Shown here: piece after piece, positions 1 to 7,961 of the stretch
Layout: each line of letters starts with the position of its first letter
Position numbering within the stretch: the first letter of the stretch is position 1
Origin: Nonomuraea rhodomycinica
Lineage (GTDB): Bacteria > Actinomycetota > Actinomycetes > Streptosporangiales > Streptosporangiaceae
Assembly (NCBI RefSeq): GCF_013363995.1
Contig: NZ_JABWGO010000001.1
Location: 2,241,222-2,305,221 of the forward strand
DNA: 64,000 nucleotides
Direction: 5' to 3'
Program-made: the position numbers and the translations under genes
The notes under the pieces: model-generated
Told to the model about the DNA's origin: nothing
Databases searched by the model: none
What the model saw: only the letters and a program-made list of their open reading frames with translations

Positions 1-137
1 CGTCCCGCAGGGTGCGAAGAAACAACGACGACATGCGCAGCGACACGGCTACTCCTTGCTCGGGCCGGAAGTGGAGGATTACAGGCTATCGACTCGGAGG
101 AGGGGGTCGCTCGGCATATTCCCGCTCGTCGGCGCTT
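1..137. other. gene-less left edge
   Basis: No open frame here shows recognisable protein features. The stretch lies downstream of the minus-strand membrane protein gene and may hold its terminator or the edge of a gene outside the window. I see nothing else in it. Confidence 0.3.
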
Positions 138-818
138 TCAGGGTCCGATCCAGGGACCGTCCCACAGCGTGTCGGCGAGGGAGAGGGCGGCCAGGCCCGC
201 GAGCACCGCCGAGACGGCGAGCGCGCGCAGCCGCCCGGCGAGGGTCCGGCGCAGCCCGAGCACCAGCCCGATGGTCAGGCCGCCCACCACGAGGGCGGTG
301 ACCGGCCAGAACGACTGCTCCGTGGCGATGAAGCCGGGGGTGGAGCGGTCGATCACGTCGGCGAGCAGCGCCGCGCCGACGGCGCCGGCCGCGAGGTCGC
401 CCCAGTGGTCCCGCCTGCGCGCGACGTAGCTGAGCAGGCCGAGGCCGACCAGCATGAACAGGATCCAGTTGAGCCCGGCCAGGCTGCCGCCGACGACGTC
501 GAAGGTGAAGTCGCGGCCGTGCACCGCGCTCGCCCCCATGGCCGCGACCAGCGTGGACACGGCGGCGAGGAACGTGCTCAGCGCCGCCCAGCCGAATCCC
601 TGCGCGGTCACGCCCAGCGCGATGGCCAGGGCCAGGTAGGCGTAGGGGTCGTAGAGGCGCACGCACCAGGCCGGTCCGCTGCCGGCCACGAACATGCCGA
701 TGATGCCGACGACCAGTCCCCCGATGAAGGCCGCCAGCACGTGCCGCTCGATGCCGCGCTGACGCCGGTCGTACTCGGCGAACTCCGCGTACTCGATCGT
801 CGGTTTCTTCATGTCCAT
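138..818 (-). CDS. hypothetical multi-pass membrane protein
   Basis: This 226-residue protein has a short charged N-terminus (MDMKKPTIEYAEFAEYDRRQ) followed by about six hydrophobic segments, starting near residues 27-45 and ending with an alanine/leucine-rich helix. It is therefore an integral inner-membrane protein. No catalytic motif or known family is recognised. A purine-rich GGAGGA lies about 10 bases upstream of the ATG at 818; the second ATG (residue 3) is an equally possible start. It is divergent from the fadE32-like gene, whose operator at 913-930 could also influence it. Function unknown. Confidence 0.6.
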   Translation of the reverse strand: MDMKKPTIEYAEFAEYDRRQRGIERHVLAAFIGGLVVGIIGMFVAGSGPAWCVRLYDPYAYLALAIALGVTAQGFGWAALSTFLAAVSTLVAAMGASAVHGRDFTFDVVGGSLAGLNWILFMLVGLGLLSYVARRRDHWGDLAAGAVGAALLADVIDRSTPGFIATEQSFWPVTALVVGGLTIGLVLGLRRTLAGRLRALAVSAVLAGLAALSLADTLWDGPWIGP

Positions 819-912
819 CCCCGCTCATTCCTCCCCGGCACCTTCGGGATGGATGACCACAATCCGGTGATGCGGATGTACAAAAAGCGCAAAGCTTCCC
901 AAGCGCGGACAT

Positions 913-930
913 ATCAAGCAATCGCTTGGT
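913..930. promoter_or_regulatory. KstR2-type operator in fadE32-like promoter
   Basis: The sequence ATCAAGCAATCGCTTGGT fits the KstR2 consensus AnCAAGnnCTTGnT with one mismatch. It fills the spacer between a possible -35 (CGGACA, 906-911) and the -10 (TAGGCT, 930-935), so a bound repressor would block RNA polymerase. The gene start at 943 lies 7 bases after the -10. Confidence 0.75.
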
Positions 931-942
931 AGGCTCTCCGGC

Positions 943-1941
943 GTGACGGTCACCGACGAGCTCCGCGACGTGGTCCGCTCCTACCTGGCCGACCGGCCCG
1001 GCGCCTCCTGGGGGACGTTCGCCCGGGAGCTGGGCGTCGCGGGGCTCGCCGTCCCGGAGGAGTACGGCGGGGCCGGGTGCGGCCCGGCCGAGGTGGCGGC
1101 GGTGGCCGAGGAGCTGGGCAGGGCGCTGTCGCCGCATCCGTTCCTGCAGAGCGCGGTGCTGGCCGTCGAGGCGGTCAAGGCCGGCGGCGACGCCGCGGCG
1201 ATGGCCCGGCTGCTGCCCGTCCTGGCGGGCGGGCGCAGCGCGACCGTGGCGCTGCCCGGCGACGGCGACCTGGTCCTGGAGGACGGGCTGCTGTCGGGCG
1301 TCGTGCCGTACGCGCCGGCGGGCGACCTGGTGCTCGTGTACGCCGCCGGGCTGCTGGTGGAGGCGGAGCCGACACGGCGCGCGCCGCACCGCACCCTGGA
1401 CGAGAGCCGGCCACTGGAGGAGCTGACCTTCGAACGCGTCCCGGTACGGCCGGCCGGCGACGGCGCGGGCTGGACCCGGGTGCGCGACCTCGGCGTCGCG
1501 GCCCTGGCGGCCGAGCAGACGGGCGGGGCGGCGCGCTGCCTGGAGATGGCCACGGCCCACGCCAGGGCGCGCCACCAGTTCGGCCGGCCGATCGGCTCCT
1601 TCCAGGCCGTCAAGCACAAGCTCGCCGACCTGCTGCTGCTGGTGGAGTCGGCCCGGTCGGCGGCTCTCGGCGCGGCCGAGGCCGGGGCGGCCGGCCTCAA
1701 CGCGGCGGACCTGGACGGGGCGGACCTGGAGGAGGCGGCCGCGATCGCCGGCTCGTACTGCTCGGAGGCGTACCTGACGGCCGCCGGCGAGAACATCCAG
1801 CTCCACGGCGGCATCGGCGTCACGTGGGAGCACCCCGCGCACCGCTACTTCAAGCGCGCCACGTCGGACGCGCAGCTCTTCGGGCCCCCGCAGGCGCATC
1901 GCGCGCGCCTGGCCGCGCGCGTGCTCGGTCAGCGCGCCTGA
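943..1941 (+). CDS. fadE32: acyl-CoA dehydrogenase, FadE32/FadE33-like small subunit
   Basis: This is a 332-residue acyl-CoA dehydrogenase-fold protein, clearly shorter than the usual 380-400 residues, as are mycobacterial FadE32 and FadE33, which pair with larger FadE subunits. The flavin-fold middle is reduced, while the C-terminal helical half is well kept (RHQFGRPIGSFQAVKHKLAD near residue 205; IQLHGGIGVTWEHPAHRYFK near 285). In steroid degraders these heteromeric enzymes oxidise CoA thioesters formed after opening of rings C and D. A TAGGCT -10 lies 7 bases before the GTG, so the mRNA is probably leaderless, and a KstR2-type operator sits in the promoter. Assignment to FadE32 rather than FadE33 is uncertain. 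The likely larger partner is the FadE30-like protein at 14403. Confidence 0.75.
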   Translation: MTVTDELRDVVRSYLADRPGASWGTFARELGVAGLAVPEEYGGAGCGPAEVAAVAEELGRALSPHPFLQSAVLAVEAVKAGGDAAAMARLLPVLAGGRSATVALPGDGDLVLEDGLLSGVVPYAPAGDLVLVYAAGLLVEAEPTRRAPHRTLDESRPLEELTFERVPVRPAGDGAGWTRVRDLGVAALAAEQTGGAARCLEMATAHARARHQFGRPIGSFQAVKHKLADLLLLVESARSAALGAAEAGAAGLNAADLDGADLEEAAAIAGSYCSEAYLTAAGENIQLHGGIGVTWEHPAHRYFKRATSDAQLFGPPQAHRARLAARVLGQRA

Positions 1942-1953
1942 GCGGCCCGGACC

Positions 1954-2406
1954 TCAGCCGCCGAGGAGCTCCTCCCACGGGTGGCGGGCGTTGGTGCGGC
2001 GGGTGGTGTCGAGCGCCTCGGCCAGCCGCCAGAAGCCCGGCCTGGCGCGTACGCGGTCGGCGCCCATGGGGTCGATGGCGTGCAGCTCGAACCGCACGCC
2101 CATGACGTCGAGCACGGCCGAGGCGGCGCCGCCCGGACCGGCGGCGGTGGCGGCGCCCGGCGCGGCCAGCCGCTCGGCGAGCAGGGCGGCCGCCTCGGAC
2201 GCGAATGGCCCGTCGCGCCATTCGAGGTGCCAGCTCTCGTCGGAGCCGCGCCACCAGGTGAGGTCGCGGCAGGACTCGATGAAGTCGGCCTCCGTCGCGA
2301 GGGCCGCCATGACCCGGCCCAGGGCTTCGTAGCGGCGCGCCCCGGCGGAGATGGGGTCGTCCTCGTCCTTCGCCCGCCGCAGCGCGTGCTTTCGCCTCAC
2401 GAGCAT
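1954..2406 (-). CDS. hypothetical protein, 150 aa
   Basis: A soluble-looking protein with a basic N-terminus (MLVRRKHALRRAKDEDD) and a tryptophan-rich middle (DLTWWRGSDESWHLEW). No transmembrane segment, signal peptide or catalytic motif is seen and the family is not recognised. It lies convergently behind the fadE32-like gene and divergently from the monooxygenase gene at 2502. Codon use matches its neighbours and the frame is open with strong third-position GC, supporting a real gene. Confidence 0.55.
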   Translation of the reverse strand: MLVRRKHALRRAKDEDDPISAGARRYEALGRVMAALATEADFIESCRDLTWWRGSDESWHLEWRDGPFASEAAALLAERLAAPGAATAAGPGGAASAVLDVMGVRFELHAIDPMGADRVRARPGFWRLAEALDTTRRTNARHPWEELLGG

Positions 2407-2460
2407 CCACTTTGATCGCGACGGCGCCCTTCCCGCAAGGGTTTACCGCTGATAGTCTCT

Positions 2461-2482
2461 ACCAAGCGAGCGCTTGGTTTAC
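2461..2482. promoter_or_regulatory. KstR2-type operator, extended palindrome, before LLM gene
   Basis: ACCAAGCG-AG-CGCTTGGT is an 18-base palindrome with perfect 8-base arms at 2461-2478. It directly follows a possible -10 (TAGTCT, 2453-2458) and so covers the transcription start. From 2463 to 2482 (CAAGCGAGCGCTTGGTTTAC) it is identical to the site at 57870-57889. Confidence 0.8.
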
Positions 2483-2501
2483 TACTTTCGCCGGAGGCGC
2501 G

Positions 2502-3569
2502 ATGACGTCCCTACGGATCAGCCTGGGGTATGAGCTGGAGGTCCGCGGGCGCACCCGCGAGGTCGAACAGAAGGCGTTCCAGAACGTGATCGAGCAGGTC
2601 GTGCTCGGCGACCGGCTGGGATTCGACACCGCGTGGTTCGTGGAGCACCACTTCACCCGCGGCTTCTCCCACTCCTCCGCCCCCGACCTCGTGCTCGCCG
2701 CCGCCTCGCAGCGCACCGAGCGCATCCACCTCGGGCTCGGCGTCGTGCTGCTGCCGTTCCAGTCGCCGATCAGGACGGCCGAGCGGGTGGCCACGCTGGA
2801 CGTGCTCAGCGGCGGACGGGTGGAGTTCGGCACCGGCCGCGGCGCCTCCCCTCTGGAGTACCAGGCGTTCCAGCGGCCGTTCGAGAAGTCGCGCCAGATC
2901 TGGGAGGACTCCCTGGAAGCGACGCTGGCCATCTGGCAGGCCGACGGCGAGCCGGTCAGCCGCTCCAACGAGTTCTTCGAGATCCCCGACGTGGCCGTCT
3001 ACCCGCGTCCCGCGCAGGTGCCGCACCCGCCGGTCTGGGTGGCCTCCACGTCGCTGGAGGGCTACCTCGCCGCGGCCCGGCACGGCTACAACCTGCTCGG
3101 CATGACCATGCTCAAGGGCATCGACGACGTGGCCACCGACATCGCGCGCTACCGGGAGGCGCTGGAGGAGGCGGGCTTCGACCCGGCGACGCGGCGGGTG
3201 GCCCTGATGATCCCCTGGTTCGTCGGCCCCACCCGGGACGAGGCCGCGGCCACGGCCGCCGACGCCGTGCTGTGGTACATCCGCCGCCAGGTCAACCTGG
3301 TCACCCCGCCCGACTACTACGACGCCCGGCACGCCACCCACCGGGTGCTCGGCCAGCTCGCCGCCGGGATGCCACCGGAGGAGGCGATGGCGACGTTGCG
3401 GGAGCACCTGATGGTCGTGGTGGACGACGTGGAGGGGTCGCGCAAGGCGCTGGCCCGCATCGCGGAGGCGGGCGCCACGGACCTCATCCTGCAGTGCCAG
3501 GTCGGCGGGCTCGCCCACGAGCACGTGTGCGCGTCGATGCGGCGCTTCATGGCCGAGGTGGCGTCATGA
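2502..3569 (+). CDS. luciferase-like flavin-dependent monooxygenase (LLM class)
   Basis: This 355-residue protein has the luciferase-like TIM-barrel pattern: a long early region with EHHF near residue 48, a beta-strand block LGLGVVLLPFQSPIRTAERV, then VLSGGRVEFGTGRG near 105 and a C-terminal region from YPRPAQVPHPPVWVAS. Such enzymes use FMNH2 from a separate reductase, or F420, to oxygenate organic substrates. ATG at 2502 has GGAGG at 2493-2497; the longer upstream frame runs through the operator and is rejected. The stop overlaps the next start (ATGA). Placement behind a KstR2-type operator suggests a role in steroid breakdown, but the core HIP pathway has no known LLM step. The flavin reductase at 13805 is a possible partner. 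Confidence 0.8.
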   Translation: MTSLRISLGYELEVRGRTREVEQKAFQNVIEQVVLGDRLGFDTAWFVEHHFTRGFSHSSAPDLVLAAASQRTERIHLGLGVVLLPFQSPIRTAERVATLDVLSGGRVEFGTGRGASPLEYQAFQRPFEKSRQIWEDSLEATLAIWQADGEPVSRSNEFFEIPDVAVYPRPAQVPHPPVWVASTSLEGYLAAARHGYNLLGMTMLKGIDDVATDIARYREALEEAGFDPATRRVALMIPWFVGPTRDEAAATAADAVLWYIRRQVNLVTPPDYYDARHATHRVLGQLAAGMPPEEAMATLREHLMVVVDDVEGSRKALARIAEAGATDLILQCQVGGLAHEHVCASMRRFMAEVAS

Positions 3570-4765
3570 CGGCCGCCCGGGGCGCGGCGCGCGACTCCGG
3601 CGCGGGACCCGGCTCCGGCGGGCAGCCGGACTCCGGCGCGGGGCCCGGCTCCGGCGGGCGGCCGGACTCCGGCGCGGGGCCGTACCGGTGGCTGACGCGC
3701 GACGACCTCGGCGCGGCGGCGGCCTCCGCGGGCGGGCTGCTGCACGTCTCCCCCGATGTCTCGGCGGTGTACCCGCTCGCCCCCGCCGACCGCGCGGCGG
3801 AGGAGGAGCGGACCGCCGGCGCGCTGCGCGCCGCCGGGGTGGGCGGGCGCGACCGGGTCGTGGTCGCGCTGGCCGAGCCGGCGGGCGCCCTGTGGGCCTC
3901 GGCCGCCTCGCGGGTGGCCGCCGCCGCGGCCTCGGTGGGGCCGCGCGGCCGGATGCGGCTGCACCACGCCCTGTCGGCGCTCGGGGCCACCACGCTGATC
4001 GCCACCCCGACCGGCGCCATGGACTTCCTGGCCCGGCTCCACCTGGAGTTCCTGCTCGACCCGCTCGACCTCGGGCTGCGCCACATCGTGCTGACCGGCG
4101 AGATCGCCTCGAAGCGGACCCTCGGCCACCTCGCGGGCGAGTTCGACGCCGAGGTCCACGAGGTGTACTCCAGCCCGTTCAGCGGCGGCGCGCTGGCCTG
4201 GCGGGCGTCGGAGGACGCGCCGCTCACGCCGCTCGCCGACGGCCTGCTGCGGCTGGCCGCGCTCGGCAAGGACGAGCTGCCGGCGGAGGACGCCGGCACG
4301 GCCGAGCTGGTGATCACGCCGACCGGCCACTCCACGCTCGGCGACGCCGCGCTGCGCACCGGGCAGGTGGTACGGAGCGCGGACGGCGCCGCCACGGCCT
4401 TCCCCATGGGCGCGATCCCCGCGCCGGCGCACACCGTGGGCGACCACGTGCTGGTACGCGGGGTGTGGTTGTCGTTGCCGCGCATCGGCCGGACCCTCGC
4501 CAAGATCGACGGGGTGGCGCGCTGGGAGCTCGGCCTCAGCAGGCAGGGCACGCTCGACGCGGCGACGCTGACCGTGACGTTCAACCGGCCGAGCCTCGTG
4601 GGCAACCCGATGTGGCGATCGCGCCTGCAGGAGTCCATGCGGGCCCTGACGCCGATCGCGCTCAAGGTGGAGATCGCGCCCGAGGTGGCCGAGACGCCCG
4701 CCCCCGGCATGGTGAGCGACCTGCGCGGCCACCACCTCGGCCGCGACCGGGCCCTCGTGACCTGA
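3566..4765 (+). CDS. PaaK-like adenylate-forming fold protein, P-loop motif absent
   Basis: The middle and C-terminus resemble phenylacetate-CoA ligases: a segment like LGATTLIATPTGAMDFLARL (about residues 140-160), GLRHIVLTGEI, VHEVYSSPFSGG where PaaK has its YGLSE motif, and a C-terminal region with PRIGRTLAKIDGV. The normal serine/threonine/glycine ATP-binding loop is not seen; an alanine-rich stretch (ASAASRVAAAAASVGPRG) stands in that area. It may be a non-adenylating homologue or act on an unusual substrate. Residues 10-39 are a tandem DSGAGPGSGG repeat, so the true start could be downstream. It overlaps the monooxygenase gene by four bases (translational coupling) and precedes fadD3. 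Confidence 0.55.
   Translation: MTAARGAARDSGAGPGSGGQPDSGAGPGSGGRPDSGAGPYRWLTRDDLGAAAASAGGLLHVSPDVSAVYPLAPADRAAEEERTAGALRAAGVGGRDRVVVALAEPAGALWASAASRVAAAAASVGPRGRMRLHHALSALGATTLIATPTGAMDFLARLHLEFLLDPLDLGLRHIVLTGEIASKRTLGHLAGEFDAEVHEVYSSPFSGGALAWRASEDAPLTPLADGLLRLAALGKDELPAEDAGTAELVITPTGHSTLGDAALRTGQVVRSADGAATAFPMGAIPAPAHTVGDHVLVRGVWLSLPRIGRTLAKIDGVARWELGLSRQGTLDAATLTVTFNRPSLVGNPMWRSRLQESMRALTPIALKVEIAPEVAETPAPGMVSDLRGHHLGRDRALVT
3593..3682 (+). repeat. in-frame 36-base tandem repeat
   Basis: Two nearly identical 36-base units (3593-3628, 3629-3664) and half of a third encode DSGAGPGSGGQP / DSGAGPGSGGRP / DSGAGP at the N-terminus of the PaaK-like protein. This is low-complexity sequence, probably a flexible linker or an artefact of an over-long start. 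Confidence 0.8.
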
Positions 4766-4820
4766 CCGGGGCAGCACCCCAGCAGCTCGTGACCCGACCC
4801 CGCTTGGAGGCGCGAGAGCC

Positions 4821-6536
4821 GTGGAACCGGTGCCCGACTGGGGGACGATCCCCCGCATGCTGCGCGACCAGGCCGCCCGTCACCCGGACGCGACCGTCGT
4901 GGCCGACGACGCGGTGCGCGCGAGCGACGCCCGCGCGAATGACGCCCGGGTGAGCGACGCCCGCGCGAACGACGCCCGGGTGAGCGCGACCGCGGCGAGC
5001 GGCGCCCGCATGAGCATGGCGGAGCTGCTCGGCGAGGCGACGCGGGTGGCGCGGGGGCTGATGGCCCTCGGCGTCGGGCCGGGCGACCGGGTCGCGCTGT
5101 GGGGCGTGAACGACCCGTCCTGGGTGGTCCACGCCTTCGGCGTCTGGTGCGCCGGCGCGGTGATCGTGCCGCTGTCCTCCCGGGCCAAGGGGCTGGAGGC
5201 GGCGGCGATGATCCGCAAGACCGGCGCCCGGGTGCTGATCACGGGCGAGGGGGCGGGGCGCACGGTCCTGGCGGACCTCCTGCCGCCGGGCACCGGCCTG
5301 CTCCACGTGGTGGTCCCCGCCCCCTCTCCGCCCGTGCCCGGCCCTTCCTCCGAAATGCCCGGCCCCGTGCGACTCACGGCCTCGGAGCTGCGGGAACGGG
5401 GCGAGGAGGTCGCGCCGGACGCCGCCGAGGAGCGGGCGCTGGCCGTACGGCCGGACGACCTGTGCGAGATCATGTCCACCTCCGGCACCACCGGCACGCC
5501 CAAGGGCGTCATGCTGGACCACGCCCAGGTGCTGCGCGGCTACTGGGACTGGGCCGAGATCGTCAGCCTGCGCGAGGACGACCGCTACCCGGTCATCGCC
5601 CCGTTCAGCCACGGCTTCGGGCTGAACGCCGGGCTGCTCGCCTGCGTGCTGCGGCGCGCCACGATGCTGCCGGTCCCGGTGTTCACGCCCGACGGGCTGA
5701 TGGAGCTGGTCTCCGCCGGTCGCATCAGCGTCCTGGCCGGGCCGCCCACGCTGTTCCACCGGCTGCTGGACGAGCTGGACCGGGGGTCGTGGGACGTCTC
5801 GTCGCTGCGCGTGGCCATCTGCGGGGCCGCCGCCGTGCCGCCGTCGCTCATCACCCGGCTGGTCGATCAGGTCGGCGTGGAACGCGTGATCAACGCGTAC
5901 GGGCTGATGGAGGGCACGGTCGTGTCCATGACGCGGGCCGGCGACCCGGTCGAGGTGGTCGCCGCCACCGCCGGGCGGGCGGTGCCCGGCATCGAGGTCA
6001 GGGTCGTGGACGACGCGGGCCGGGACGTCGCGGCCGGCGAGCGGGGCGAGATCCTGCAACGCGGCTACGGCGTGATGCGCGGCTACTGGGACGAACCTGA
6101 GCGGACCGCCGAGGTGGTCGACGGCGACGGGTGGCTGCACACGGGCGACGTCGGCGTGCTCGACCAGGACGGCAACCTCGCGATCGTGGACCGCAAGAAG
6201 GAGCTCTACATCGTCAACGGCTTCAACGTCTCGCCCGCCGAGGTCGAGTCGCTGCTGCTGCGCGAGGGCTCGCTGGCGCAGGCGGCCGTGGTCGGGGTGC
6301 CCGACCCCGTCTCCGGCGAGGCGGGCCGCGCGTACGTCGTGCCGCGTCCCGGCGCCGAGGTGGCCGCGGAGACGCTGCTGGACTGGGCGAGGGAGAACAT
6401 GTCCAACTACAAGGTGCCGAAGCGGATCGTCGTGGTGGACGCCCTCCCCGCCAACGCCAACGGCAAGATCGACAAGCTCGCGCTGCGGGCCCGCGCGACA
6501 CGGGAGGACTCCGAGCCCGGAAAGAGGCTGTCATAG
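4821..6536 (+). CDS. fadD3: acyl-CoA synthetase, FadD3-like (HIP-CoA ligase)
   Basis: This 571-residue protein is a full class I adenylate-forming enzyme. The ATP-binding loop TSGTTGTPKGVM is near residues 218-229, followed by YGLMEGT, the hinge region LHTGDVGVLDQDGNLAIVDR (near 437) with IVNGFNVSPAEVE, and a C-terminal NANGKIDK carrying the catalytic lysine. In the KstR2 regulon FadD3 joins CoA to the propanoate side chain of HIP and so starts degradation of rings C and D. GTG at 4821 has GGAGG at 4806-4810. An in-frame duplicated decapeptide (residues 35-54) is an odd insertion. It lies downstream of the monooxygenase/PaaK-like pair and is probably co-transcribed. The FadD3 assignment rests on length, motifs and context. 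Confidence 0.7.
   Translation: MEPVPDWGTIPRMLRDQAARHPDATVVADDAVRASDARANDARVSDARANDARVSATAASGARMSMAELLGEATRVARGLMALGVGPGDRVALWGVNDPSWVVHAFGVWCAGAVIVPLSSRAKGLEAAAMIRKTGARVLITGEGAGRTVLADLLPPGTGLLHVVVPAPSPPVPGPSSEMPGPVRLTASELRERGEEVAPDAAEERALAVRPDDLCEIMSTSGTTGTPKGVMLDHAQVLRGYWDWAEIVSLREDDRYPVIAPFSHGFGLNAGLLACVLRRATMLPVPVFTPDGLMELVSAGRISVLAGPPTLFHRLLDELDRGSWDVSSLRVAICGAAAVPPSLITRLVDQVGVERVINAYGLMEGTVVSMTRAGDPVEVVAATAGRAVPGIEVRVVDDAGRDVAAGERGEILQRGYGVMRGYWDEPERTAEVVDGDGWLHTGDVGVLDQDGNLAIVDRKKELYIVNGFNVSPAEVESLLLREGSLAQAAVVGVPDPVSGEAGRAYVVPRPGAEVAAETLLDWARENMSNYKVPKRIVVVDALPANANGKIDKLALRARATREDSEPGKRLS
4923..4982 (+). repeat. in-frame 30-base tandem duplication in fadD3
   Basis: Two 30-base units differing by one base each encode SDARANDARV (residues 35-44 and 45-54). 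The insertion lies near the N-terminus between HPDATVVADD and the MSMAELL segment, where homologues usually have a short loop. Confidence 0.8.
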
Positions 6537-6625
6537 GCGCCCGGCCGGGTAACAATCGCCACGAGGCGGCGATGCAGGCCGGACGACGTGCCCGTGCCGC
6601 GCGGTCGCCGTCGCAGGGAGGCGAC

Positions 6626-7927
6626 GTGACGTTGCGCGTGGCGGTCATCGGATCGGGTCCGGCCGGGATCTACACGGCCGAAGCCCTGGTCAAGCAGTCG
6701 GCGGAGCCGGTCGAGATCGACGTGCTCGAACGGCTGCCCACACCGTACGGGCTGGTCAGGTACGGCGTCGCGCCCGACCACACCTCGATCAAGTCCATCG
6801 CCGGCTACCTGCGGCGGGTGCTGGAGCTGCCGCAGGTGCGCTTCCTCGGCGGCGTCACGCTCGGCGTCGACGTGTCCGTGAGCGACCTGCTGAGCGCCTA
6901 CGACGCCGTCGTGTACGCCACCGGCGCCATGGTCGACCGGCGGCTCGGCATCCCCGGCGAGGACCTGCCGGGCAGCGTCGCGGCCACCGACTTCGTGAAC
7001 TGGTACTGCGGCCATCCCGACGTGGACGCCGGCCGGTTCTCCCTCGACAGCCCCGAGGTGGCGGTCATCGGCGTCGGCAACGTGGCCGTGGACGTGGTGC
7101 GGATCCTGGCCAAGACGGCCGCCGAGCTGAGCGCGACCGACGTGCCGCACGAGGTGCTCGAACGCCTGCGCGCCAGCCGGGTCGAGGCCATCCACATGAT
7201 CGGCCGGCGGGGGCCGGAGCACGCCAAGTTCACCCTCAAGGAGCTGCGCGAGCTGGGGGAGCTGGCCAACGCCGACGTGTGCGTGCGCCCGGAGGAGGCG
7301 GTCGTGCTCGGCGGCGACCACCCGCGCCAGGTGCGGGGCAACATCGAGGTGCTGCGGTCGTGGTCGGAGCGGGTCCCGCAGGGACGCCCGCGCCGCCTCG
7401 ACGTGCGCTTCTGGCTGCGCCCCGTGGAGATCCTCGGCACCGACCGGGTCGAGGGGCTGCGGCTCGAACGCACCCGCCTGACGCCGGAGGGGCGCGTGCA
7501 GGGCACCGGCGAGTTCGAGACGCTGCCGGTGGGGATGGTGCTGCGCTCCGTCGGCTACCAGAGCGTGCCGCTGGCGGACGTGCCGTTCTCGATGGAGACC
7601 ATGACCGTGCCGAACGAGGCGGGGCGGGTCCGCGAACGCGAGTACGTGGCGGGCTGGCTCAAGCGCGGGCCGACCGGGGTGATCGGCACGAACAAGTCCG
7701 ACGCCGCCGAGACCGTCCGCACGCTGCTGGCCGACCTCGCGGGCCGCGAGCACGAGCTGAAGACCGACCTCGACACGCTGCTGGCCGAGCGCGGGGTGCG
7801 GCCCGTCACCTACCAGGAGTGGCTGGCCATCGAGGCGGCCGAGGCCGAGCTGGGCCGCGCGCTCGGCCGCGGCGAACGGGTCAAGCTGCCCGGCCTGGAG
7901 GCCATGCTGCGCGCCTGCCGTCCCTGA
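6626..7927 (+). CDS. fprA: ferredoxin-NADP+ reductase, FprA/adrenodoxin reductase type
   Basis: The 433-residue protein opens with an FAD-binding GSGPAGIYTAEAL and has the adrenodoxin-reductase family blocks PTPYGLVRYGVAPDH (near 39), GVGNVAVDVVRIL (near 150), IGRRGPEHAKFTLKEL (near 190) and the C-terminal GPTGVIGTNKSDAAETV. Such enzymes pass electrons from NADPH to ferredoxin for cytochromes P450 or oxygenases. GTG at 6626 was chosen because AGGGAGG lies at 6615-6621; the open frame extends upstream but without family sequence. It follows fadD3 by 89 bases, and supply of electrons to steroid oxygenases is a reasonable inference. No ferredoxin gene is in this window. Confidence 0.85.
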   Translation: MTLRVAVIGSGPAGIYTAEALVKQSAEPVEIDVLERLPTPYGLVRYGVAPDHTSIKSIAGYLRRVLELPQVRFLGGVTLGVDVSVSDLLSAYDAVVYATGAMVDRRLGIPGEDLPGSVAATDFVNWYCGHPDVDAGRFSLDSPEVAVIGVGNVAVDVVRILAKTAAELSATDVPHEVLERLRASRVEAIHMIGRRGPEHAKFTLKELRELGELANADVCVRPEEAVVLGGDHPRQVRGNIEVLRSWSERVPQGRPRRLDVRFWLRPVEILGTDRVEGLRLERTRLTPEGRVQGTGEFETLPVGMVLRSVGYQSVPLADVPFSMETMTVPNEAGRVREREYVAGWLKRGPTGVIGTNKSDAAETVRTLLADLAGREHELKTDLDTLLAERGVRPVTYQEWLAIEAAEAELGRALGRGERVKLPGLEAMLRACRP

Positions 7928-7961
7928 TCGGCGCCCGCCCGGGTGCGGCTAGGGTGCAGGG

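Noticed and set aside
79..1899. Minus-strand 606-residue open frame opposite the fadE32-like and first membrane genes
   Set aside because: It is an antisense shadow of high-GC codons. It reads through two well-supported genes, is arginine/alanine/glycine rich and has no protein motif.
2412..2501. Longer start for the first LLM gene
   Set aside because: The extension would be encoded by the promoter and the KstR2-type operator. ATG 2502 has a proper GGAGG and matches the usual LLM length.
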